From Methanoregulaceae archaeon (GTDB lineage: Bacteria; Armatimonadota; Fimbriimonadia; Fimbriimonadales; Fimbriimonadaceae), in assembly GCA_020850325.1 (NCBI GenBank), contig JADZEW010000030.1:61033-125032 (forward strand): a DNA stretch of 64,000 nt. Reading direction: 5' to 3'. The notes under the pieces were generated by a model. The model was given only the letters and a program-made list of their open reading frames with translations. It was not told the origin of the DNA and searched no databases. A program made the translations under genes and the position numbers. Numbering within the stretch: position 1 is the first letter of the stretch; each line of letters begins with the position of its first letter. Shown here in pieces: positions 8,142 to 16,263 of this stretch.

Positions 8142-9247
8142 TCGGCCAAAGCGTAGCTTGTGCTTCGGCCACCGCTCGGTTCGCGCACAAGAATGCGAAG
8201 CTCGACCAGTTCCGTCAAGTCACGCAGTGCGGTATCAGGAGAACACTTGGTGATCTTCGCGTACCTGCCGGTCTGCAACTTGCCGACAAAGCCATCGAGC
8301 AACATGTTCAAGATCTTGATTTGGCGATCGTTAAGGTTGGTCTCGCGATGGCGTTCCCAAAACTGCCGCTTGAGTTCCACCAACGCGACCACACCCTCGG
8401 CGGCATCCAGAGCTTCCTCCAGCCGCGCGAGAAACCAGGTGAGCCAGTGGGTGATGTCCAGATCACCCTTTTGGGTGGTCTCCAGGACGTCGTAGTAGCT
8501 CTGGCGGTGTTTGAGAATCTGGGCCGACATTGAATAGCTACGGTGAGCGGATTGATCCGCCCGAGCGAGTCCCATATCCATGATCGCCCTGCCGATGCGG
8601 CCGTTGCCGTCTTCAAAGGGGTGCACCGTGACGAACCAGAGGTGAGCCGTTGCGGCCCGAAGGATCGGGTCGCCAGCAGCGTCGCCGGTCAACCACTCCA
8701 GAAATCGCCTCATTTCGGTTGGAATGACATCCGCGGCGGGGGCTTCGAAGTGAACGCGTTCCCGTCCAATCGGGCCACTGACCACCTGCATCGGCCCGAG
8801 TTCATCCGAACGCCAAGTCCCCACGCGGATGCGACTCAAGCCGTTGCGCCCGGTTGGAAAGAGCGCAGCATGCCAGGCAAAGAGGCGTTCCTCGTCGAGA
8901 GGTCTCTCGTACCTTTGAGTAGCGTCGAGAGTCATTTCTACCACGCCCTCCACGTGACGATCCGGCTCGGGCAGTCCGGCGGTATCTAGTCCGAGTCGCC
9001 GTGCAACCGACGAACGCACTTGGTTGATGTCGAGATTGACGCCTTCAATCTCGCTGGAGCGGGTGACATCCTCCACAAGGACGTCGAGAAGGGTCGACTG
9101 GCGGGGCTCGAGTCCAAGCGATGCCAATGCCATCTGCAGCTTGGCGCGGCGAACGTGAACAGAGGCCAAGACACCCTCAAGGGCGGAGTGATCCCACCGG
9201 AACGCCGGCCAGTCCGGCTGCTCATAGATGTAGCGAGTTCTCGCCAT
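8138..9247 (-). CDS. Fic family protein with DUF4172-type N-terminus and winged-helix C-terminus
   Basis: Fic proteins transfer AMP or related groups to proteins. In this 369-residue protein the catalytic loop HPFEDGNGRIGR is complete at residues 209-220. An N-terminal inhibitory-helix motif of the S-x-x-x-E-G type is visible at residues 64-69 (SSEIEG), so activity is probably self-inhibited. The C-terminal 90 residues look like a winged helix, matching a DNA-binding, self-regulating Fic. The start codon is 6 nt after a perfect TATAAT and immediately downstream of a 13-bp inverted repeat. The target is unknown. Confidence 0.92.
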   Translation of the reverse strand: MARTRYIYEQPDWPAFRWDHSALEGVLASVHVRRAKLQMALASLGLEPRQSTLLDVLVEDVTRSSEIEGVNLDINQVRSSVARRLGLDTAGLPEPDRHVEGVVEMTLDATQRYERPLDEERLFAWHAALFPTGRNGLSRIRVGTWRSDELGPMQVVSGPIGRERVHFEAPAADVIPTEMRRFLEWLTGDAAGDPILRAATAHLWFVTVHPFEDGNGRIGRAIMDMGLARADQSAHRSYSMSAQILKHRQSYYDVLETTQKGDLDITHWLTWFLARLEEALDAAEGVVALVELKRQFWERHRETNLNDRQIKILNMLLDGFVGKLQTGRYAKITKCSPDTALRDLTELVELRILVREPSGGRSTSYALAD

Positions 9248-9253
9248 GCGGAG

Positions 9254-9259
9254 ATTATA
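9254..9259 (-). promoter_or_regulatory. -10 hexamer TATAAT of the leaderless fic gene
   Basis: Perfect TATAAT on the minus strand, 6 nt before the fic ATG at 9247. Confidence 0.7.
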
Positions 9260-9262
9260 TCG

Positions 9263-9292
9263 CCTATTCGCCGCACATATGCGGCGAATAGG
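9263..9292. promoter_or_regulatory. Perfect palindrome, probable fic operator
   Basis: Arms CCTATTCGCCGCA and TGCGGCGAATAGG are exact 13-bp complements around a 4-nt centre. The element starts 3 bp upstream of the fic TATAAT and covers the -35 position, so a dimer bound here would block the polymerase. The winged helix of the Fic protein makes autorepression plausible. It also lies 9 nt past the DUF72 stop and could double as a terminator hairpin, but no U-run follows. Confidence 0.65.
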
Positions 9293-9301
9293 GCGGATTA
9301 T

Positions 9302-10021
9302 TCACCGCATCGCGGCGCGGAGGCGATCCGCATCCAGCCACGGTGAGCCTTCGTCCTCGTGTTTCATGAACACGTAAACGTCCTTGCTCGCGGCCAGGCC
9401 GTCGCGCACCCAACCCGCCCAAGAGGCAATCTCCTCGTCGGTGTACGCCTCCTTCCTCAAGCGGGCGTAGTGGGCCAAGCCCGTGTCACGGCGTACGCCC
9501 TTGCGATCATCGGTGTCAGAGGCCACAAACGCCACGTTATGCGCACGGAGGATGTCCGCGACCTCGTCGTTGTCCCACGACTCATGCCGAAACTCGACCC
9601 CATACTGCGGGCCAGCGGGCAGCGAGGGTAGGAACTTCTCCAATCGGTCATCGGTGCGGCGGAGGTTCGGGGGAAGCTGCAAGTACACCATTCCCACGAC
9701 GCCCGCCTCGATCGCCGGGCGCAGCCGCTTGATGAAGAAGTCCATCGGGTCGATGCCGTCTTCCTTTAGGCGGGCCATGTGGGTCACCTTGCGATGGACC
9801 TTGAACGTATAGCGAAAGCCCGGCCGGGCTTGCTCGATCCACGAGGCAACACCCGCCTCGGTCGGCATCCGGTACCACGTTGAGTCCATTTCGACCGCAT
9901 TGAACCGCTCGGCATAGTAGGCGAAGAACTCCTTCGCCTTCAGCTCCGGCGGATAGAAGCGCCCCTCGCCCTGCCACGGCTTGTACGAATAGCCCGACAG
10001 ACCCAGGAACAGTTCAGGCAC
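9302..10021 (-). CDS. DUF72 domain protein (YecE-like)
   Basis: A 239-residue TIM-barrel-like protein recognisable from LGLSGYSYKPWQG, FYPPELKAKEFFAYYAERFNAVE, STWYRMP, FTFKVH-like FRYTFKVHRK, LQLPP and GVEFRHESW. The biochemical function of the family is not established. I choose the GTG at 10021, which overlaps the rhamnosidase stop in GTGCCTGA and has GGAG 6 nt upstream. An ATG at 10048 in the same frame lacks a ribosome site. The overlap suggests co-transcription with the upstream rhamnosidase. Confidence 0.88.
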   Translation of the reverse strand: MPELFLGLSGYSYKPWQGEGRFYPPELKAKEFFAYYAERFNAVEMDSTWYRMPTEAGVASWIEQARPGFRYTFKVHRKVTHMARLKEDGIDPMDFFIKRLRPAIEAGVVGMVYLQLPPNLRRTDDRLEKFLPSLPAGPQYGVEFRHESWDNDEVADILRAHNVAFVASDTDDRKGVRRDTGLAHYARLRKEAYTDEEIASWAGWVRDGLAASKDVYVFMKHEDEGSPWLDADRLRAAMR

Positions 10022-13000
10022 GAGCCACTCCGGTGAGCTTGAACTCATGCCGACCAGGTCCGCGCTGCTCGCGCTTGCCGTTGGGCAGCAGGATTTCAGC
10101 CTCGCTGTTCGCAGGAATCACGACGCTGAGATTCCATTCATCGCCGACGAAGCGCCACTCGACGCCGATCCGGCCGACCGGCGAGTCGTAGTGCCCCTTC
10201 GCGAACTCGAGTCCGCCTCCAGGAACCGCGGCGATCCGGAACTTCGACCAACCGACACCCATGCGCTGAACGCCGAGGACGGTCTCCATCATCCATTGGC
10301 CTACCGAGCCGAGCGCCCAGTGGTTGAACGAGTTCATGCCCGGATCTTGGAAGCCGCGACCCTTCACAAAGCCGTCCCATCGCTCCCAGATCGAGGTGGC
10401 ACCGTTCGCGATGGTGTAGCCCCAGCTCGGGAACGTGTCGTTCATCAGGATCTTGTAGGCGAGGTCGGGTCTGCCCCGATTCGTGAGCACGGTCATGAGC
10501 GGTTGGGTGCTGTGGAATCCGGTTGAGAGGTGTCCGTTCCGGGCATCTACGGCCTTGACTAGATGTGCGAAGGCGGCAGGCTGGTCCCTTTCGGCAAGGA
10601 TGCCGAACTCGAGGGCGAGCGCATAGCCGGCTTGAGTGTCGCCTTTGATCTTGCCTTCAGCGTCCACGTAGGCCTTCTTGAATGCGGCGGCGATCTTGGC
10701 GGCGGCCTGCTCCCATTTCGTGGATGGCTTGCCGATCGCCCGGCTCATTTGCGCCATCTGGTCCGCGGATCGGAACTGGATCAATGTCGCAAACACGTCC
10801 TTCGGACACTCGGCCCCCGTTCGCGGATAGCCCTCGCGAACGAGGGTGTCGCCGTTGAGCCAGTCGCCGTAGTCGTTGCGGCGATCCTTCAGCCAGAGGC
10901 CGTCCGGATTGCGCGAGAGCACGTAGTCGAGATACTTCTCCATCGAGGCGTGATGCCGTCGAAGGAGTTCCTTGTCGGCATAGAACTGCCAGTGGGTGTG
11001 GGGAACACCGACGCCGGCATCGCCCCATCCCGGCGCGCTGGTGAAGTGGCGATCCTTGCCGTAGGGGTGCGGCGCGAAGTCGGCGAAGGCTCCGAACTCG
11101 GCCTGGGCATCGCGCATGTCCGGCATCCACTTGGTGTAGAACGCGGCCATGTCCATGAAGTAGCTGGCGGTCGGCGCGTACGCGAGGATGTCTCCCGTCC
11201 AGCCCAGTCGCTCATCGCGCTGAGGGCAGTCGGTAGGCACCGACATCAGGTTGGCGCGTTGGGTCCAGCGGATGTTCTGCCACAGTCGGTTGACCATGGG
11301 GCTCGACGTCTCGAACTTGGCCGCTTCGGGGGACGACGAGCAGAACACCTGCGCCTCAACCGCCTCGGCGGGAAGATCGGCAATGCCATCCACCTCCGCG
11401 TAGCGGAATCCGTGGTAGGTGAAGTGCGGTCGATACCAACGATCGGTGCCGTCCAGCACGTACCGATCCACCTGGGGGGCTCCGCGGAGGTTGGTCACGT
11501 AAACAGTCGTGTCATTCTCCAGCATCTCGGCATGGCGAACGGTGACCTTGTCGCCGTGGCTGCCCTTCATCTTGAGGGCGACCCAACCCGGCAGGTTCTG
11601 GCCGAAGTCGATGAGGTGCTTCTTGTCACCGATGCGCTTGACGCTGACCGGGGCGAGCTTTTCGACGATGCGAATCGGCTCGTTCGGCTGGGGCACGCGC
11701 AGGGGTTTGGGATCGGGTGATACCTCTTGGGCGGCTACCCACCCCCCAACGGGGAGTTTCGTCGCGTCGTACACTTCGCCGTCGAGCAAGTCCGACGAGC
11801 GGATCGGGCCCTCGCGAGAGGTCATCCAGTTGCGGTCGGTGATGATCCGTTCTTTGCGGCCGTCGCGGTACGTGATCTCGATTTGAGCGCAGAAGGCGGG
11901 GTGTCGGCCGTACACGGCCCGTGGAAGCCCGGCCTCGTCGAGAGCCTGGGCCATGCCCAGCCGCCCGGCATACCAGCCGTCACCAAGGACGACGTCCACC
12001 GCGTTGGCACCGGATTGCAGCAAGCGTGTAACGTCGTAGGTTTGAACCTGAACCCGGCTGTGGTAGTCGGTCCACTCGGGGGCAAGCACGCGGTTGTCCG
12101 GGGCTTTGCCATTGACCTGCAGTTCGTAGGCACCGAGGGCGGTCGCGTGAATGATCGCCTCGCGGACCGGGCCCTTGAGCGTGAAGGAGCGGCGGAGCTC
12201 GGTCGCGGGAAGGGCTTCGATGTTCTCCGCCGGGTGAGAACGGGTGTCGCCGTCGGTCAGCTTTTTGCGTCCCCACGACGTGTTTTCGATCGAGTCCTTG
12301 CTGGTCACGGTGGCCCCCCGGGATACGACCTGATCACCGTTGCGCGCTTCAAGCTCCGCGAGAGTGAAGGCATAGGGCGGCTGGACTCCGCCGCGATCGC
12401 GCATCTTGGTGACGACGAGTCGGAGCTTCTGGCCAGTTACCGGGCTCGATAGGCGCCTTTCGACCGGTTCCGTGGCCTTGATGTGGTCGGCAGCTTGGTC
12501 GATAACCTTCCCGTCGAGTTCGAATCGGAAGTCGATCGGGAACTGGAATCCCGGCTCATCGCGCGTCCAATCGAACGGGCGGGTCGGATAGAGGACCAAG
12601 CGGTCGATGGTCGTCGGCTTGCCGAGATCGATCTCAACCCACTTCTCTTCCGTCTGGTTGGTTGTGAACTCGGCGTGGTAGCCGTTGTGTGGGCCCGCCG
12701 GACGCCCGCCGATCATCTCTCCGCTGATCCACTTAGCGCGCCAGTCCGACTCGCTCAGCAACCCAATGCGGAAGGGCTCCCAAGACGACCATTTGCCGGC
12801 CTTGTTCGCGCCGTCCCACAGGCGGACGCGCCACTCGAGGCCCTGACCCGACGACAGCTTTTCGCCAGCGTATTCGATGAGTTGCGAGTTCGACGAACCT
12901 ACCCGGCCAGAGTCCCAGACGACGTCATCGCCCGAACGAACCTGAACCTGGTAGCCCGCCTGCCGGGCCGTAGCCTGGTCGGAGGTCACCCACCACGAGA

Positions 13001-13115
13001 ACCGCGGTTTGGACGTGGCAACGCCCAGCGGTTTTTCAAGAAACTCGACACGAAGATGATCCGGCACAACTGACATGGTTTGCAGCATGGGCACGGCCAG
13101 AAGAAGGCCCCACAT
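10014..13115 (-). CDS. Alpha-L-rhamnosidase, GH78
   Basis: A 1033-residue glycosidase that should release terminal L-rhamnose from plant polysaccharides or glycosides. N-terminal beta-sandwich domains (residues about 15-330) precede a second beta domain with the WYAGRLG segment, and the (alpha/alpha)6 barrel contains PTDCPQRDERLGWTGD, the acidic motif region of GH78, plus GATSIWERWDGF and FNHWALGSVGQWM. The N-terminus MWGLLLAVPMLQT is a short hydrophobic segment that could be an export signal, but it is weak. The start is supported by TAAGGT exactly 6 nt upstream. It is followed in an overlapping arrangement by the DUF72 gene. Confidence 0.94.
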   Translation of the reverse strand: MWGLLLAVPMLQTMSVVPDHLRVEFLEKPLGVATSKPRFSWWVTSDQATARQAGYQVQVRSGDDVVWDSGRVGSSNSQLIEYAGEKLSSGQGLEWRVRLWDGANKAGKWSSWEPFRIGLLSESDWRAKWISGEMIGGRPAGPHNGYHAEFTTNQTEEKWVEIDLGKPTTIDRLVLYPTRPFDWTRDEPGFQFPIDFRFELDGKVIDQAADHIKATEPVERRLSSPVTGQKLRLVVTKMRDRGGVQPPYAFTLAELEARNGDQVVSRGATVTSKDSIENTSWGRKKLTDGDTRSHPAENIEALPATELRRSFTLKGPVREAIIHATALGAYELQVNGKAPDNRVLAPEWTDYHSRVQVQTYDVTRLLQSGANAVDVVLGDGWYAGRLGMAQALDEAGLPRAVYGRHPAFCAQIEITYRDGRKERIITDRNWMTSREGPIRSSDLLDGEVYDATKLPVGGWVAAQEVSPDPKPLRVPQPNEPIRIVEKLAPVSVKRIGDKKHLIDFGQNLPGWVALKMKGSHGDKVTVRHAEMLENDTTVYVTNLRGAPQVDRYVLDGTDRWYRPHFTYHGFRYAEVDGIADLPAEAVEAQVFCSSSPEAAKFETSSPMVNRLWQNIRWTQRANLMSVPTDCPQRDERLGWTGDILAYAPTASYFMDMAAFYTKWMPDMRDAQAEFGAFADFAPHPYGKDRHFTSAPGWGDAGVGVPHTHWQFYADKELLRRHHASMEKYLDYVLSRNPDGLWLKDRRNDYGDWLNGDTLVREGYPRTGAECPKDVFATLIQFRSADQMAQMSRAIGKPSTKWEQAAAKIAAAFKKAYVDAEGKIKGDTQAGYALALEFGILAERDQPAAFAHLVKAVDARNGHLSTGFHSTQPLMTVLTNRGRPDLAYKILMNDTFPSWGYTIANGATSIWERWDGFVKGRGFQDPGMNSFNHWALGSVGQWMMETVLGVQRMGVGWSKFRIAAVPGGGLEFAKGHYDSPVGRIGVEWRFVGDEWNLSVVIPANSEAEILLPNGKREQRGPGRHEFKLTGVARA

Positions 13116-13121
13116 GCGCGA

Positions 13122-13127
13122 ACCTTA
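13122..13127 (-). promoter_or_regulatory. -10 hexamer TAAGGT of the leaderless rhamnosidase gene
   Basis: TAAGGT on the minus strand, then 6 nt, then the ATG at 13115. Confidence 0.55.
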
Positions 13128-13154
13128 CCCGGCCCGCGCCCGTGCCATGTGTAG

Positions 13155-13194
13155 GCGCAGGTTTCGAGTGCCGTCAGGCACGAGGCCCTGCGTT
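13155..13194. repeat. Dispersed inverted repeat, copy 1 (GGTTTCGAGT...ACGAGGCCCTGCG)
   Basis: CGCAGG pairs with CCTGCG and TGCC with GGCA around a short loop. The flanking words GGTTTCGAGT and ACGAGGCCCTGCGTT recur at 14801-14845. It lies between the rhamnosidase promoter and the sugar isomerase-like gene. Confidence 0.55.
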
Positions 13195-13231
13195 AACCGG
13201 CACCGCTTCAGCCGGTATGCTCAACCCACCT

Positions 13232-14116
13232 ATGTCGTTCGCCCACCACCAAGATATTCGCATCGGCACGATGGCTTCGCTCGCCAAGGGCGCGGAGTAT
13301 CTCAGCCAGATCATCGACCACGGCTTCGAGTCCTTTGAACTAACGCTCTGGCGCGCGGTCGACGGTGTGAATCTCGAAGAGAAGGCCAAGGATATCTTGG
13401 ACTGCCTGGGCGATCAGGCGGTCGTTTCGAGCCTCGGAATCTACGGCAATCCGCTTCAGGACGAGGAGACGGCACGGGATTGGGAAACCGTCATCAAGGC
13501 CTGCAAGCTGTTCAACTGCAACGTCGTGTGCGGCTTCGCCGGAGCGGTCGAGGGTCAGCCAGTCGACCAAAGCATGCCCAAGTTCAAGGAAGTTTTCGGC
13601 CACCTCGCCAAGGTCGCCGCTGGCGAGGGCGTGAAGATCGCCTTTGAGAACTGCGATATGGGCGGGACCTGGGATTCGCCCAAGTGGAACATTGCCCACG
13701 CTCCCCGCGCCTGGGAAATGATGTTCAACGAGGTTCCGGGCGACACCCTCGGTCTGGAGTGGGAGCCTTGCCACCAGATGGTGTCGCTGATCGACCCCAT
13801 CGCGCAGCTCCGCCAGTGGGTTGGGCGGGTGTACCACGTGCACGGCAAAGACGCGACGATTGCGCTGGACGTACTGGAGCGTGAGGGGCTTCGTGGCGGC
13901 AAGCCATGGGTGTGGCACCGTACGCCTGGCTTTGGCGATACGAACTGGACCGATGTGATTACGATCCTGCGGCAGGGTGGCTTCAAGGGTTCGATCGACA
14001 TCGAAGGCTGGCACGACCCGATCTATCGAGACGAACTCGAAATGACCGGACAGGTGTACGCGCTGGGCTATCTGCAGGCGTGCCGTGGCGGCGAGTTCAT
14101 CCCGAATCCGGTGTAG
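13232..14116 (+). CDS. Sugar phosphate isomerase/epimerase (xylose isomerase-like TIM barrel)
   Basis: A 294-residue cytoplasmic TIM-barrel protein of the AP endonuclease 2/xylose isomerase-like superfamily. Metal-ligand regions are recognisable as AFENCDM, LEWEPCHQM, VYHVHGKDA and SIDIEGWHDP. The substrate cannot be predicted; divergent placement from the rhamnosidase makes a sugar role plausible. The start ATG at 13232 follows TATGCT (13216-13221) by 10 nt. The longer reading frame from 13142 would run through the repeat and is rejected. Confidence 0.85.
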   Translation: MSFAHHQDIRIGTMASLAKGAEYLSQIIDHGFESFELTLWRAVDGVNLEEKAKDILDCLGDQAVVSSLGIYGNPLQDEETARDWETVIKACKLFNCNVVCGFAGAVEGQPVDQSMPKFKEVFGHLAKVAAGEGVKIAFENCDMGGTWDSPKWNIAHAPRAWEMMFNEVPGDTLGLEWEPCHQMVSLIDPIAQLRQWVGRVYHVHGKDATIALDVLEREGLRGGKPWVWHRTPGFGDTNWTDVITILRQGGFKGSIDIEGWHDPIYRDELEMTGQVYALGYLQACRGGEFIPNPV

Positions 14117-14184
14117 GGTCGCTCGGGTGGCTCGGGTTGGTTCGGGTTAGCGCGCCACGGCGTGTGCAGTGCAAGGGGAGTCGT

Positions 14185-14415
14185 CTACTTCACAAAGTCC
14201 GCTACAAACGCGGGAAACTTGTCATCCCCCGCGCCGGACTTGCTCGCCGGATCGAGGTCAATGATATAGACCTCCTTCCCGTCACCCATGCGTTTCCTGA
14301 CATCTGTGACGGTGTGAGTCAGCCTTCGGCCACCTTTCAGCTCGAACTCGAACGTCTCCCCCGAGCGAAGGCTACGAAGAAACACACCCGTTCCGCCGCC
14401 GACCACACGCAGCAC
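14185..14415 (-). CDS. Small hypothetical protein, possibly the displaced 3' part of the lipoprotein at 14516
   Basis: A 76-residue frame from a GTG at 14415, with GAGGA 9 nt upstream. The sequence is coding-like (alternating beta-type residues such as ETFEFELKGGRRLTHTVTDV). It overlaps the lipoprotein frame 14516-14337 in another phase. Joining both with one inserted base after codon CAA gives a continuous lipoprotein of about 110 residues, so a one-base deletion (or sequence error) is as likely as two overlapping genes. Confidence 0.5.
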   Translation of the reverse strand: MLRVVGGGTGVFLRSLRSGETFEFELKGGRRLTHTVTDVRKRMGDGKEVYIIDLDPASKSGAGDDKFPAFVADFVK

Positions 14416-14516
14416 GGCCCTTGTTCCTCAATCACCACGACATCAGACGCATAGCGATTGACGACGACAACATGCACGACCTTCTGGCACCCAGTGCAAG
14501 CCAAGCAGATGATCAT
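14337..14516 (-). CDS. Small lipoprotein start, possibly frameshifted
   Basis: A 59-residue frame beginning MIICLACTGCQK, a minimal lipobox (LACTGC). The first half reads like a secreted beta protein, whereas the last 25 residues (rich in Cys, Phe and terminal Ser) look like read-through in the wrong phase. See the overlapping frame at 14185-14415. Function unknown. Confidence 0.4.
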   Translation of the reverse strand: MIICLACTGCQKVVHVVVVNRYASDVVVIEEQGPCCVWSAAERVCFFVAFARGRRSSSS

Positions 14517-14663
14517 TACAACCAACAATGTGTGATCTTCATAGGCAGGGTGTGACTCTCATGCAACCCGGGCGGATCGCGCAGTTGTCTACCATTCAAT
14601 ATAAACGGCCAGATTCAACGATGCGACGGAGAGATCTGCAGATTCCGGCGCCTGGACTTGCTG

Positions 14664-14721
14664 GGAGGGCGGCGCTTTGTCGCCGCCTCATAGAAGAGGT
14701 TACGACAAAGCGGAGCCCTCC
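14664..14721. repeat. Imperfect 19-bp inverted repeat (MITE-like)
   Basis: Arms GGAGGGCGGCGCTTTGTCG (14664-14682) and CGACAAAGCGGAGCCCTCC (14703-14721) match at 17 of 19 positions around a 20-nt loop. The left arm can also form its own hairpin GGCGGCG-CTTTGT-CGCCGCC. No coding capacity. It may be a small non-autonomous element or an RNA hairpin. Confidence 0.55.
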
Positions 14722-14800
14722 GCGTCGGGACGAACCCACCGACGACCTTTAGGGGCTTTGAAACTCGTGGATCCCTGGACTTTCATCATTCCGATATGGG

Positions 14801-14845
14801 CGCGGGTTTCGAGTCCGAGCCGAGCGGAGGACGAGGCCCTGCGTT
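14801..14845. repeat. Dispersed inverted repeat, copy 2 (GGTTTCGAGT...ACGAGGCCCTGCG)
   Basis: Shares both end words with 13155-13194, with a longer centre. Arms GTCC and GGAC in the middle keep the hairpin. Confidence 0.5.
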
Positions 14846-14851
14846 TAGGAA

Positions 14852-14880
14852 GCGCGGTACAACCCCGCGCCCCTCGTGAT
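14852..14880 (+). repeat. Dispersed GCGCGGTAC repeat, copy 1
   Basis: GCGCGGTACAACCCCGCGC followed by CCTCGTG. Related copies occur at 16560, 16721 and, inverted, 23505. Confidence 0.5.
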
Positions 14881-14973
14881 GTTGTCGAGCTCTTCCGAAC
14901 AAATCCGAGTCACCCGAGCCGGGCCTGCCGAGCGAACGCCGTCGTCGACGCCAGTCGGTATACTCCCAACTCT

Positions 14974-15049
14974 GGCGCCGTACCCAAGTGGCTAAGGGAA
15001 GGGTCTGCAAAACCCTCATTCAGCGGTTCGAATCCGCTCGGCGCCTCCA
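14974..15049 (+). tRNA. tRNA-Cys (GCA)
   Basis: A 76-nt cloverleaf with encoded CCA. The acceptor GGCGCCG (14974-14980) pairs with CGGCGCC (15039-15045), followed by discriminator U and CCA. The discriminator U is typical for tRNA-Cys. The anticodon loop is in GGGTCTGCAAAACCC, giving anticodon GCA, and the T-arm has TTCGAAT. A TATACT -10 lies at 14959-14964, 9 nt upstream. Confidence 0.95.
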
Positions 15050-15073
15050 GATTTTCCGCGCGGTGAGGGAGCG

Positions 15074-15538
15074 ATGAAGGGTCAATCAGACGTCGGCGAT
15101 TCGCTCACCGGGCTTGCCTCGGTTCTCTCCGAGCTCACGGCCAGCCTCGTCGAACCCGTCCTGCAAAGGCACGGCCTCGGTTTCGGCGCGTTCGACCTGC
15201 TCTCCGCCGTCCACGCCGCCGACGGGCGCGAGAGCCAAACCCAGATTGCCGCTCGGCTCGGCATTTCGCCGCCCAGCTTGACCGAGGCCATCCAGTCCGC
15301 AGTGAAGAAGGGACTCATCGAGCAACTCGTGGTGGCGACCAACCAGCGCGCCCGCCGCGTGATGATCACCGCCAAGGGCAAGGCGATCCTCCAAGAGTGT
15401 CTCGACCAGATCACCCGGGCGGAGTCGCTGGCCACTCAAGGGCTTTCGGCGGCGGAACTCGACCAAGCCAAAGCCTCGCTCCGCCGCGCCACAAACAGCC
15501 TGATCCAGGCGCTCAGCGGCTCGGTGGATAACTCTTAA
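15074..15538 (+). CDS. MarR family transcriptional regulator
   Basis: A 154-residue winged-helix regulator. The HTH (QTQIAARLGISPPSLTEAIQSAVKKGLIEQ, about residues 56-86) and wing (RRVMITAKGKAIL) are clear, flanked by helices for dimerisation. The start at 15074 has GAGGGAG just upstream. It sits 24 bp after tRNA-Cys with no apparent partner gene. The effector and target are unknown. Confidence 0.88.
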   Translation: MKGQSDVGDSLTGLASVLSELTASLVEPVLQRHGLGFGAFDLLSAVHAADGRESQTQIAARLGISPPSLTEAIQSAVKKGLIEQLVVATNQRARRVMITAKGKAILQECLDQITRAESLATQGLSAAELDQAKASLRRATNSLIQALSGSVDNS

Positions 15539-15636
15539 CCTGATTGTGTGAAACTTTCCGAGACTTTTTGGCTCTTTCCGCGCCACAATAACTGCGGCAC
15601 CCGTCTCTATGCGACATAGGGCGGAGGTACGAACCC

Positions 15637-16008
15637 ATGTTGCGTATCGTCGGACTTCAACGAAGCGAACTTGCAGATCGAGAGTTTCTGTTGCTGCAGA
15701 ATCAGGGATCGATGCGGATTTGCCTCAAGGGCCATGCGATCTTGAGCGAGTCGGCTATGCTCACCGGTGACCTGTCGATGGGCTCGTTTGCGTTCTCCGA
15801 AGATGTCCACATTGCCCCGGGCCTCTATGTGGTGCTCAGCACCGGCGCGGGAGTTCCCCGGTGGGCGAAGACGAAGGACGGCGCCCACCTTTACCACGCG
15901 TACATGTTCAAGGAACGCCCGGTGTGGAGCCAGGTCGAGTTGCCGCTGTACGTGATGTCGGCGCACCACACCTACAGCGAGCGCCCCGAGCCGATCATGG
16001 TTCGGTAG
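15637..16008 (+). CDS. Hypothetical protein, possible lamin-tail-like beta domain
   Basis: A 123-residue protein without signal peptide or membrane helix. The segment REFLLLQNQGSMRICLKGHAIL resembles the start of lamin-tail (LTD) beta sandwiches, where a residue pair of the type N-x-G is followed by L-x-G-W. The Trp is absent, so this is only a suggestion. A strong GGAGG precedes the ATG, and an unusually long leader with a possible CACAAT -10 lies near 15585. It is not obviously linked to neighbours. Confidence 0.6.
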   Translation: MLRIVGLQRSELADREFLLLQNQGSMRICLKGHAILSESAMLTGDLSMGSFAFSEDVHIAPGLYVVLSTGAGVPRWAKTKDGAHLYHAYMFKERPVWSQVELPLYVMSAHHTYSERPEPIMVR

Positions 16009-16049
16009 AGGGTCGCGATCGCAGGATGTCGCGCGTAGTAGGACACGTC

Positions 16050-16256
16050 ATGAAGTTGAAAGTCGTCCTTGAACTAGCCGAAGAAGGGGGATACGTTGTA
16101 TCCATCCCTGCACTTCCCGGTTGTTGGTCCCAAGGTGAGACCCGCGACGAGGCCATTGCTAACATCCGTGAAGCCGCAATAGGTTGGCTTGAGGCGCAGC
16201 AGGACAAGATTGAGCGCACTCATCCGCCGACGGACGTTGATTTGATCAACCTATGA
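16050..16256 (+). CDS. hicB: HicB-like antitoxin
   Basis: A 68-residue HicB N-terminal-type domain: MKLKVVLELAEEGGYVVSIPALPGC, then GETRDEAIANIREAAIGWLE. It is expected to neutralise HicA. There is no obvious C-terminal DNA-binding domain, so it is a short HicB. It ends 7 nt before hicA, in the antitoxin-first order. The start ATG at 16050 gives the canonical N-terminus. Confidence 0.88.
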   Translation: MKLKVVLELAEEGGYVVSIPALPGCWSQGETRDEAIANIREAAIGWLEAQQDKIERTHPPTDVDLINL

Positions 16257-16263
16257 GGGTTTG

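Larger units (their letters stand above)
14529..14958. other. 430-bp gap without a gene, repeat-rich
   Basis: I see no credible coding frame here. The stretch holds the inverted repeat at 14664-14721, the word GACGAACCCACC at 14731, a second copy of the GGTTTCGAGT inverted repeat (14801-14845), a GCGCGGTAC repeat (14852-14880), and CTCGGGT-type short repeats near 14895-14925. It ends at the tRNA-Cys promoter. Confidence 0.6.
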
